From the NCBI GenBank assembly GCA_031002005.1, contig JARYHS010008074.1, positions 351,998,932 through 352,062,931 on the forward strand: a stretch of 64,000 bases of DNA, in the 5' to 3' direction. Below, piece after piece: positions 56,780 through 64,000 of the stretch. Position numbers and translations under genes: made by a program. This DNA comes from Vandiemenella viatica (lineage: Eukaryota > Arthropoda > Insecta > Orthoptera > Morabidae). Within the stretch, counting starts at the first letter, position 1. Every line of letters starts with the position of its first letter. Below the pieces are notes generated by a model, which was given only the letters and a program-made list of their open reading frames with translations, ran no database searches and was not told the origin of the DNA.

Positions 56780-57364
56780 AATAACGAAGGAAAGGCAAAT
56801 TAACCCACCACACACCAAAGTTGACGTCAGCGATGAGAGAAGATGAAGGCGGATAAAGAAATACACAATATTTCAGCAACTGCCTTCTTCAGTAGTAGAT
56901 AAATGAGCCACTAGGCTCCGTATGTGTGCACACATGGAACGTCACCCAATGACCAGCTAGGTATTGGGGGAAATGCTGTGGGAATGGCTAAGGAGTAGAC
57001 TATTGATATATCGGCAATGTCTGAGATAATATATTGTAGGTGATGGTAAAATGAATACATGTAGCAAGGGTACCTAGTATTGATGGGAAAAGTTACATCT
57101 AGTTATATAATAATTGATTGGTTTAGTGGTTGGATTTTAATGGTGGTTAAGGCCAGGTGGGTGTCTGGTATCCAGGATATTCTGGTACGCTGGTTCCCAT
57201 CTCCGGAATTCTGCTGCAGTGCTGCTGTCAGGGAAAACTCTGACTGCTCTCACAGTAAAATAGTCATTGAGATTGTTGAAATCATGGCTATTGGCATGTT
57301 CTGGTATTGGAAGGTACAAGTTGCAGTTGTGGACTGTTTGTCTATGGCCATTCATTCTAACTGA
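56780..57364 (-). mobile_element. inserted segment, possibly Penelope-like remnant
   Basis: The minus strand at 57355-57137 reads CNLYLPIPEHANSHDFNNLN and ends with ILDTRHPPGLNHH. This resembles the end of GIY-YIG modules of Penelope-like proteins (from memory). The minus strand at 56893-56870 has CTGAAGAAGGCAGTTGCTGA followed by AAT, similar to the hammerhead-like core of the 61511-62997 element. Boundaries are approximate; the gap it makes in the LINE supports an insertion. Confidence 0.35.
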
Positions 57365-57639
57365 GAGTTGCTGTGTGATTTAGAAATAAATTATATTAAG
57401 GATGAAAGCAACCGTATAAATGGTGTTATTTATGCTGAGTTCCTTGGTTTCATCATAGACTGCTGTTTAAGCTGGGAAAAGCATATACAAGCTACAAATT
57501 CTAAAATGTCCCAAGGGATCTATATGTTAAGAAGGCTGAGGTCCAGGGTAAGCACAGATGTTTTTAATATGGTGTATTATGCTCAAATTTGTAGTCATTA
57601 TCATATGGGGTTGTTATACCCATCCTATAGTCAGTGTCC

Positions 57640-57775
57640 GTGTCATTTGTATATTTGTTTTTCTTTTTTTAGCTCTAATGTTCTTCAAGAATTTAAAAGA
57701 TGGCATGAGATTTCCATCGACCCCTCCCCACTTGGTGGGATTCTGCCAGACCCCTTCCCCTATTTCACCCTACGT
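57640..57775. mobile_element. C-rich MITE, partial copy 2
   Basis: It shares CATGAGATTTCCATCGACC, C-rich runs and the terminus TACGTAATTAATAGATGCC with the MITE at 33968-34309. Its other end is not definable. Confidence 0.5.
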
Positions 57776-57906
57776 AATTAATAGATGCCCCCTAATGACT
57801 TTACCAGTGCTTAATGTGTATTAAGGAGAAATTTTAGGTGTGAATCATATTTGCAGTACTAGGAACAGAGATATCATAGGTTCCTTCCAGTGTGAATATA
57901 GTTATA

Positions 57907-58594
57907 CAGTAGAACTCCAATTAACCGAACCAACTGGGACTGGACCCCATTCAGATAATAAAAAATTCGGATAGTTGGATTTTTCTGAAACAGGGTCAAT
58001 TTTAATTAATTACTGTATGTATTTTGAAAATGGGAGCAAAAACCATTCTTAAAGAAAAAGACTTTTAATTAATTAAATGAAAAGGCAACACTTTTAGATG
58101 TTAAGTGTACTTACAAGTGCTGTACATTAGTACAGTATGTACAGGCCCGCCATTAGCCGGTGTGCAAAGCATGTACTAAACACGAGCTGCACAACCAGGG
58201 GTGCGGCGAATTGAGTGATTGACCGTCGCCACCCAGCACTCCATTACCACCACTGGGACAGTAGCAGATATAGGAGACAGTAAATTTATGGAGCAATGAC
58301 CTTTTTTTTAGCTCAACAGCCTGAAGCGGCGACACTAGCAACAATGGGGGTGGCAAAATATAGTTTTTTTTAAACAAAATTCCTTGATCCACCAATGGCT
58401 GTAGTTAGACAGGGGGTGGCATAATCGATATTGCACAAGGGTGTTCAAACAGTTAGCAGTGGGGCTGATTGTATGTACGTACCATACTGTAAATAACAGT
58501 CATTGCTTGCTGAACATTTCAGTCTTAATTAAAACAGCAATTCGGATATTCAGCGATTCAAATAGTCAGAGTTCGGATAATTGGAGTTCTACTG
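57907..58594. mobile_element. pogo/Tigger-like MITE (~350 bp without insert)
   Basis: The ends CAGTAGAACTCCAATTA and (inverted) CAGTAGAACTCCAATTA match fully and are flanked by TA (57905-57906, 58595-58596). CCGAAC-type sequence just inside matches pogo-group termini as I recall them. A hAT-like MITE (58142-58467) sits in the interior. No transposase. Confidence 0.8.
58142..58467. mobile_element. GC-rich hAT-like MITE, second copy (inverted)
   Basis: It is the reverse complement of the 49438-49806 family. It starts CAGGCCCGCCATTAGC, contains GGCTGTAGTTAGACAGGGGG, and ends with a degraded terminus GTGGGGCTG. Flanks AGTATGTA and ATTGTATG are only roughly alike, so the TSD has decayed or slipped. 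It is more diverged than the copy in gag. Confidence 0.75.
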
Positions 58595-59129
58595 TACTTA
58601 AAAAAACATTTTTCTATGTATCGATTAAGCTTTTTAATGCCATACCAATAAGAATAAGATTACTTCCAATTAGTATTTTCAGGAATATAATAAAAACAAT
58701 GCTTATAAATAATTGTATATATAAAATTTAAGCATTTTATGAATTTGCACCTAATATATTGTAAAATTGGAACATTTATAATTAATTATTGTATTAATTT
58801 TTACTGTCTTGATAATGCTACAGATGCTCTCTGTAGTTTATACAATAATACATAACATAACATAAAGCCCTCTATCAGAAATTCTCATAAATATCCTTAC
58901 CTAAGGCCATGTTGTCAAAAAAAGCCACACAAATTTCACCATGGTTGCTGCAGTAGCGGAGTTAAAGAAAGGTCTCCACCACATGAATTTGCTATTTTCT
59001 GCCCACTTGAATAAGATTTTCCTGATACCCTGAAGTTGCCATCCAGGGCAAATGGCCCAGTTTAGAACCCCCCCCCCCCCTTTTCCTAATAAATCTGTAG
59101 ATTCAGTTAAAAAAATGTTTCAAGATAAG

Positions 59130-60240
59130 GTACATTGTCGCATCCTGATACATTTAAGACAACTGTACTAGTATTATTTCCAAAAACCCCTTTATGCTTT
59201 TTTAGCTTTCTTAATTCCTTCAAAATATCCTCAGGATGAATTTCAATTTTTTTGGTTTGCTCATTTACATGTATAATCATATTGACAAACTCATTTTTTT
59301 ATTTAAACCCTCCAATTCCAGAATCATATTCCTTCTCTTTCTTTGTTGCTATTAACTCCTTGTTTACTTTTTCAAGTGTTACCTATTACTTTGCTGTCTC
59401 TTGACTGCATTTTTTGTCTTCTTTCAATACTCTTTAACATCCTAACTTCCCTATTATAATGTATTCTTCATCCTTTGTTTTGATATAAACATTTCTTCCA
59501 AATTTTTATTATCTCCTTGAACTGTTCCCACTTTGACTCCACAATATGTGAACCTTCTTTCCATATATTGCATATTTTCCTGAAGTATCTCTTTATTTCT
59601 GAAATATGTGCCTTTTTATAACTTTGCCTATTACTGCTGTCAATTTTTGCCACTCATTTACTGAAGTCTCTAATATCCTTCACAAAACCTCATGATTAAT
59701 CACTTCTTCAGTTACTTCAGACCCTCACAAGATCATCATGAGGCTTTATTAGCAATATATCTAGCATTTCGGCTCCTTTGCACTTTGCTCTACCAGTTTT
59801 GTGAGCCTCCTACCCTAACTAAGTCACCGTATTTGCAAATTTCTGTTCCCTTGTTTTTTTTTTTTATCTTTTTTCCTTCCCAGTTGACACCTGGAAAATT
59901 TAAATCTCCACCAACAATGAGCATTCTATTCTCACCTCTAAACTCTGAATATTTATTTAGTTCTCACTCCCCCCCCCCCCAACAACCTCATCTTCATTGT
60001 TAAGTAGGCAGCTAAATCCTAACCACCCCAGGAATCTACCCTAACAACTCATGGCTATGGTCTATGAATACCAGTAAACGATAGTAGTCTTTACTAATAA
60101 AAATGAATATCCATTTCTCTCTGCAGCAGACTCTATAATCATCAGGGGAAACTTAATTTTCTTGCACTCCTTCCTTTAACCAACACTACTCCAGTAACTG
60201 CTCGTGGTTTTTGTATCTCTATTAAGTGACTATACTATGA
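59130..60240 (-). pseudogene. CR1/Jockey-like LINE endonuclease and linker (minus strand)
   Basis: The minus strand at about 59880-59935 reads MLIVGGDLNFPGVNWEGK, the GDFN-type APE endonuclease motif. Upstream at 60060-60230 lie degenerate endonuclease segments. Downstream, 59653-59468 reads MAKIDSSNRQSYKKAHISEI and FKEIIKIWKKCLY, the linker between EN and RT. Frames are broken and RT is missing or unreadable to the left. Confidence 0.6.
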
Positions 60241-61129
60241 TACTTTGTTCATTATACTCCTACAGTTTGCAAGTAAAGGTCTTATTACTGGATTTGTGAT
60301 ATTACCAGAGTTATATTTCATCTTTCCAGTTTTGACCCAATCTCTAATTGTTTTATAGATCTCTAATATTTCTTTTGCATTTATGACTTTTTCCAACACA
60401 TATCTGCATTCAGTATCTCTTTGGAGACCTGTACTCCTCTATTTAGTGATAGGCCATACTTACTGAAAATTCACTTAGCAATGGTGTCCACAGGAAAAAC
60501 TACCAACACGGAACTAATGCTTTTCCTAAGTATCACCTCCATTTCCATTACCCACCTCACAGTGTGATTCAACTGGGGCTGGTAATGACACCTTAGAACC
60601 AGCATGAGCTCAACCCTGGTATGCTGTGCTTCCTTCACCATCATTCTTTACTGGGTTAGATAAGGTTATCAACTTCTTTATTTTAATTTTGGTGACAAGT
60701 GAATAGAATTTGTGAACTCTTTTAATTCATTAGAATAACAAGAAATATTAAAATTGTATTGCAAAAATTTAGATTCACATCAAAACAAGCAATGACAGCA
60801 ACATTGAGGACAATTATTTCATAAATTTATTAATAGTGAATATCTTTAAAGTAAGTACTACTAGGAGAACTAAAAGCATACACATCAATTGTTTGTATTG
60901 TAACATTACTATAATTTTGACCAAGAACTGTGATTGCTTAAAGTGATTTAATGATTTCTATTGATGATATATTGTATCAGAGAACTGGGTTACAAAATAT
61001 TGGTCAAAACACTGCTGCCTGTAGAAATTACTACAGAGCACAAACATTAATTAGTATAATGAACCATAATAGTCTCAATGTACTTAATTGTGTTGCAATT
61101 GTTTTTACTTCCACCTTTCCTGATATCCC
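60240..61129. other. AT-rich repeat-derived DNA, nothing firm
   Basis: Probably more LINE 5' debris on the minus strand to about 60660. No motif is clear enough to name. Confidence 0.3.
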
Positions 61130-61500
61130 ACCTTAACTCTTTGCTTTTTTTATCTTTGAAGAATTCTACCTAGGAAGTAACTGTATCATCCACTCTGATC
61201 ATTTTATCATATTTATAAAATTTCCACTGTTCATTCTGTAATTCTATTGGAGACATCTAGAGGTAGTGATACAGTATCAACTTGGCCTCACTTGTCCAGT
61301 TCACTCAAAATATCAAGCATATGGTATTCCATACTAATTAATATTCATATAAATATTTTTTCCCAAGTCCATGTTTCCATTTTTCCAAACGAGATTCATC
61401 CCTCATATACAATTCTAATGTGTTTGCATACCAATATTTTCATCAATATATTGGGCAATGATGTCAAAGTGATTGGGCCATAATTTCCAACCATGTTAAT
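61130..61500 (-). pseudogene. short CR1/Jockey-like LINE RT remnant
   Basis: The DNA CTTGGCCTCACTTGTCCA and the neighbouring ATCTAG run parallel with 56240-56300 and 63940-64000, which encode the DISKAFD region on the minus strand. Too decayed for a protein reading. It lies 5' of the EN block on the same strand, so it is a separate copy. Confidence 0.45.
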
Positions 61501-61562
61501 ATTAAATGATTAATTCTCAGGTTTTCTGCCAGTTAGTTTCTTTATTTAATTCTTTACACAAA

Positions 61563-61594
61563 ATTTCGGCAAGTACCTTTGTTGCCTTCATCAG
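61563..61594 (-). ncRNA. degenerate hammerhead-like core (left arm)
   Basis: The minus strand shows CTGATGA (61594-61588), a 5-bp GGCAA/TTGCC hairpin and GAAAT. The base after GAAA is changed and no stem I partner is apparent. Probably inactive relic. Confidence 0.35.
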
Positions 61595-61791
61595 GTTAGC
61601 TGTTATGTAAACTTACAAAACTGTGAATGCCTTGCAAGCTAGTCCTGGCTACTATAAATAGCCGGGGGAAGCTTCCCGTTGGTTTCCCATTGGTCGGTGC
61701 TACAAATGGCCTCAGATGGGGCAAGACTGGTTTGGCTACATTTCGTGGCCCAGCAGCTGACAGACGGATGGATGGATGGATGACATCAAGA

Positions 61792-61918
61792 GTGGTCACC
61801 TATCTAAGTACCAACCACGCTTAACATTGCTCAACACGTGGCATGAAGTGACTTGCATAACGTTGCTCCACGGCGTCATCATGGGCTTAAGTGCTAACCA
61901 CGCTCAACGTTGCTTAAC
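61792..61918 (-). repeat. two 5S-rRNA-like segments in the left arm
   Basis: On the minus strand, 61918-61886 reads GTTAAGCAACGTTGAGCGTG and GTTAGCACTTA. Then 61833-61792 reads TTAAGCGTGGTTGGTACTTA followed by GATAGGTGACC. Both match the 3' half of metazoan 5S rRNA (from memory: TTAAGCAACGTCGNGCGTGG, then TAGTACTTGGATGGGTGACC), the part just past the internal promoter. Confidence 0.65.
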
Positions 61919-61964
61919 AAGTAGCATTACCCAAGCTACAAGGGTTTTTTTGGTAACTGACCAA

Positions 61965-62600
61965 TCATGACAGATCAGCTCTCTCATTGGTTGATGTGTC
62001 AAGACAGCATCTCCCTGGAAGACTGTGTCTAACACATTGATGTTTTAGGTCACGCACGATAGGCTCCCAAGCCTCACTTGAATAAACTCCCGGGACTCGA
62101 AGGCTGAGGTCATCTTTCACCGTGCGTAACATATCCTGTATCTTCGAAGGTGGACAGAAGATACTCCTTACACCATATCTTGCTAAAAATCTTCCAATCT
62201 TTCCAGAAGTATTCCAGACATAAGGCAACATGGCGACAGTTTTTGGAGACTCTTCTTGTCCAAGTGTTAGTCTCAGTTTCTGGGGGGAAAAGCCTGTTTA
62301 ATATGCTCTTCGGAATAACCATTCTGTCTGAAAACCTTTCGTAGGTGCTGCAGTTCCTCTTTCAGGCTATCACTGTCTGAGATGGTTTGCATACGATGGT
62401 CCAGTGTTGTCAAGACAATTTTTTATTTAGCTGTGTGATGAAAACTGGTAGCACCCAAATACAGGTCTGTGTGCGTAGTTTTCTGTAAATGCTATGCGCC
62501 AAAGTACCATCTGGCTTAAGTTTAATTAATACATCCAGGAATGGCAGCATGCGATCTCTCTCAACCTCCATGGTGAAATATATGTTAGGTTGGATTCAGT
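61965..62600 (-). pseudogene. Penelope-like reverse transcriptase, C-terminal part
   Basis: The minus strand from 62590 reads YFTMEVERDRMLPFLDVLI, then KPDGTLAHSIYRKLRTQTC, the RT end typical of Penelope-like proteins. Next, about 62400-62300, comes SLKEELQHLRKVFRQNGYSE, then YVWNTSGKIGRFLARYGVRS and MLRTVKDDLSLRVPGVYSS (62231-62050). This leads up to where a GIY-YIG endonuclease should start. What follows does not read as GIY-YIG. At least two frameshifts and a stop occur. Penelope-like enzymes lack the YADD-type LINE layout and are related to telomerase. The start, catalytic palm and nuclease are missing. Confidence 0.8.
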
Positions 62601-62626
62601 TCGGATGTTCCAAGAATTCTTCGAGA

Positions 62627-62736
62627 GGGATGGGTGACCACCCAAGAAGACGCCGTGGAGCCACAAGATGCAAGTCACTTCATGCCACCTGTTGAGCAAC
62701 ATTAAGCGTGGTTGGTACTTGGATGGGTGACCACTC
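62627..62736 (+). repeat. two 5S-rRNA-like segments in the right arm
   Basis: A partial copy, GGATGGGTGACCACCC, lies at 62628-62643. A longer one at 62691-62736 reads AACATTAAGCGTGGTTGG, then TACTTGGATGGGTGACCACT. They are arranged in tandem about 50 bp apart, mirroring the left arm. Confidence 0.7.
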
Positions 62737-62913
62737 AAGATGCCATCCATCCATCCATCAGCTGCTGTTCCACGTAATGCAGCCAAACCGGTCTCACCCC
62801 GTCTGAGACCATTTGAGGCGCTAACCAATGGGAGAAGCTTCCCCCAGCTATTTATAGTAGCCAGGACAAGCTCACAAGGCATTCACAGTTTTTAAGTTTA
62901 CATAACAGCTAAC

Positions 62914-62945
62914 CTGATGAAGGCAACGAAGGTAGTTGCCGAAAC
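62914..62945 (+). ncRNA. hammerhead-like core (right arm)
   Basis: CTGATGA (62914-62920) is followed by A, a perfect 6-bp stem GGCAAC/GTTGCC (62922-62927, 62935-62940) around GAAGGTA, and GAAAC (62941-62945). TAAC before and GTTG after the core can pair. No proper stem III plus cleavage triplet with a matching stem I is seen, so activity is doubtful. Confidence 0.45.
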
Positions 62946-63059
62946 GTTGAGTAAAGAATTAAGTAAAGAAACTAACTGGCAGAAAACCCAAGAATTATTC
63001 ATTTCATCTGCACGCCGGGAAAAACTTAATTCTCATGTTATTATTATTATTAATTTTAA

Positions 63060-64000
63060 TTGTGAATGAGCTAATGCTCTGGTGGCAATTCCCTACTAAT
63101 CTAATTACCATTTTTTATTTTACTTTTATAAAATGGGAGTGATAAATTCCTCCTCATTTACTTTTATGATTAACACATCTTAACTTTAAATTCCTTAAGT
63201 GTTTTTGGTCAATTATTCATAACTCACTTGGTAATTTGTTTCAAGCCCTGACAACCTTACCTACAAAAGTACAGTTTCCCACTCCCTTATTTGATAACCA
63301 AAATGTGGGTCCCAAACTACATCACCATATTCAACCAATTGTCTGACCAAAGTTTTGTAGCCCAATTCCCTAACTCCTCTGGTATATCCTCTCACCACCC
63401 TCTCCAGTAAATGAAGGATGTTGTACCTTTTCATCCCCATGTGTTCTGCCCAATTGAGTTTGTTATCAAATCTTATGCCAAGATATTTGCACTTCAAGCC
63501 GTCAACAAGCATTTCAGACCCCACTCCATAATCATAATTAACCTTTAGTTTTTTTATCTGAGCACCTAATAATCTGACTCTTCTTGACATTTATATTTAT
63601 TCCATGGTGACCTACCAATTTAGATAATCTATCCAGGGCACCCTACAGCTGTTCACCTGTTTTGATCCTATTGTATACCATTATATCATCTGCATAAAAC
63701 CTAAAATCTGACCTTAACCTATCAACACAATCATTCACTAGAATAATAACCAGCTATGGTCCCAATACACTACCCTGTGGCACTCCCATATTTACTTTTA
63801 CCTCTTTTGATAATGTATTTCCTACTCTAAAACTTTGCTTTCTGACTTTTAAGAATTCCTTAACCCAGCAAGTAACGTTTTCATCCAATCCAATATATTT
63901 CAGTTTATTTAAAACCATTTTATGGCTCACTCTGTCAAATGCCTTAGAAATATCTAGTAATACAATATAAACTTGTCCTTCCTTGTCCAAACCATCTAAA
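63060..64000 (-). pseudogene. CR1/Jockey-like LINE RT, runs off the right edge
   Basis: Minus-strand blocks: VYIVLLDISKAFDRVSHKMV, then MGVPQGSVLGP (63990-63754), then FRFYADDIMVYN (63710-63675). The thumb and connection follow with KCKYLGIRFDNKLNWAEHMG, LERVVRGYTRGVRELGYKTL and YGDVVWDP (63520-63280). RT active-site residues (YADD) are intact. Small frameshifts separate the blocks at about 63750 and 63600. This is the best copy of the family whose fragments lie at 37950, 39085, 40580, 55790, 59130 and 61130. The 5' half lies outside the window. Confidence 0.85.

Larger units (their letters stand above)
56341..58870 (+). pseudogene. Jockey-like LINE (plus strand) with several nested insertions
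   Basis: Plus-strand pieces in order: an RT core remnant (LSKVFDTVSH at ~56345), then NHGVPQDSILGPLLFIIYVN (56497-56560). The thumb region follows at 57410-57620 (AEFLGFIIDCCLSWEKHIQA, MLRRLRSRVS). The C-terminal end is at 58595-58730 (KLFNAIPIRIRLLPISIFRN), with a 3' tail of ACATA repeats at about 58850. Insertions separate the pieces: 56780-57364, 57640-57775 and 57907-58594. The FADD segment is not visible. Frames are broken. Confidence 0.65.
61511..62997. mobile_element. Penelope-like element fragment between ~370-bp inverted arms
   Basis: The left arm (61511 to ~61882) and right arm (~62630 to 62997) are inverted copies at roughly 85% identity by eye. They begin with TAATTCT and share TTTTCTGCCAGTTAGTTTCT, TGTTATGTAAACTTA and ACTATAAATAGC. 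Between them the minus strand encodes a Penelope-like RT C-terminal region. Penelope-like elements are known for terminal repeats in direct or inverted orientation and for hammerhead motifs in them; both are echoed here. The arms also hold 5S-rRNA-like segments. The N-terminal RT and an intact GIY-YIG domain are absent. Confidence 0.75.

Noticed and set aside
61596..61824. Open frames on both strands near 61600-61820
   Set aside because: They fall in the repeat arm of the Penelope-like element and recur antisense in the right arm (62526-62882).
62691..62736. Functional 5S rRNA gene
   Set aside because: Only the 3' half is present, in diverged tandem pieces without the 5' half or a proper terminator.
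1..64000. Bacterial features such as operons, CRISPR arrays or defence systems
   Set aside because: Splice signals, polyadenylated LINEs, LTR elements and SINEs show an animal genome; no array of regular short spacers was seen.

Overview
The window is nuclear DNA from an animal with a large, AT-rich, repeat-dense genome. It is most likely an insect, and probably a polyneopteran (grasshopper, cricket or stick-insect grade). The evidence is the mix of I-like, RTE-like and CR1/Jockey-like LINEs, a Penelope-like element, Ty3, hAT, mariner/Tc1 and pogo elements, and a tRNA-derived SINE whose layout resembles abundant orthopteran SINEs (recalled, not searched). Coding density is very low. Only a few short host exons are visible. 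There are no operons, no CRISPR array and no intact rRNA gene. An assembly gap of 1,000 N lies at 29620-30619.

Layout. 1-6.2 kb: a GC-rich terminal exon of an unrecognised host gene (1110-1313, + strand), then quiet AT-rich DNA. 6.3-7.1 kb: decayed mariner. 8.8-11.4 kb: Helitron-like end, tRNA-like piece, and a hAT-type element (9765-11400) carrying a truncated I-like LINE. 12.1-14.3 kb: 5'-truncated CR1/Jockey-like LINE. 17.5-18.4 kb: a near-perfect palindrome with a hammerhead-ribozyme-like motif in each arm, split by a deleted Tc1 element. 18.4-20 kb: RTE remnants. 20.7-27.2 kb: an essentially full-length but broken I-like LINE with an 11-bp target-site duplication and a SINE inside its endonuclease. 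28.3-34.7 kb: candidate first exons and promoters of secreted-protein genes around the gap. 36-44.7 kb: ~150-bp tandem repeats, LINE fragments and two hAT-like elements. 47-55 kb: a Ty3 LTR retrotransposon with 728-bp LTRs, inserted into a hAT-like MITE and itself carrying another MITE. 55.8-61.5 kb: more LINE debris with nested pogo and hAT MITEs. 61.5-63 kb: a Penelope-like fragment between ~370-bp inverted arms that contain 5S-rRNA-like segments and a hammerhead-like core. 63-64 kb: LINE reverse transcriptase running off the window.

How it fits together. The window is a record of nested transposition. At least six insertions carry recognisable target-site duplications, so their order can be read: SINE into I-like LINE; LINE into hAT; Ty3 into hAT MITE; MITE into Ty3 gag; MITE into pogo MITE into LINE; Tc1 into palindrome. 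Nearly every element reading frame is broken, so these elements are probably not autonomous here. The most unusual signal is the pair of palindromic, Penelope-like structures with hammerhead-type motifs, one of them also carrying 5S-derived sequence.
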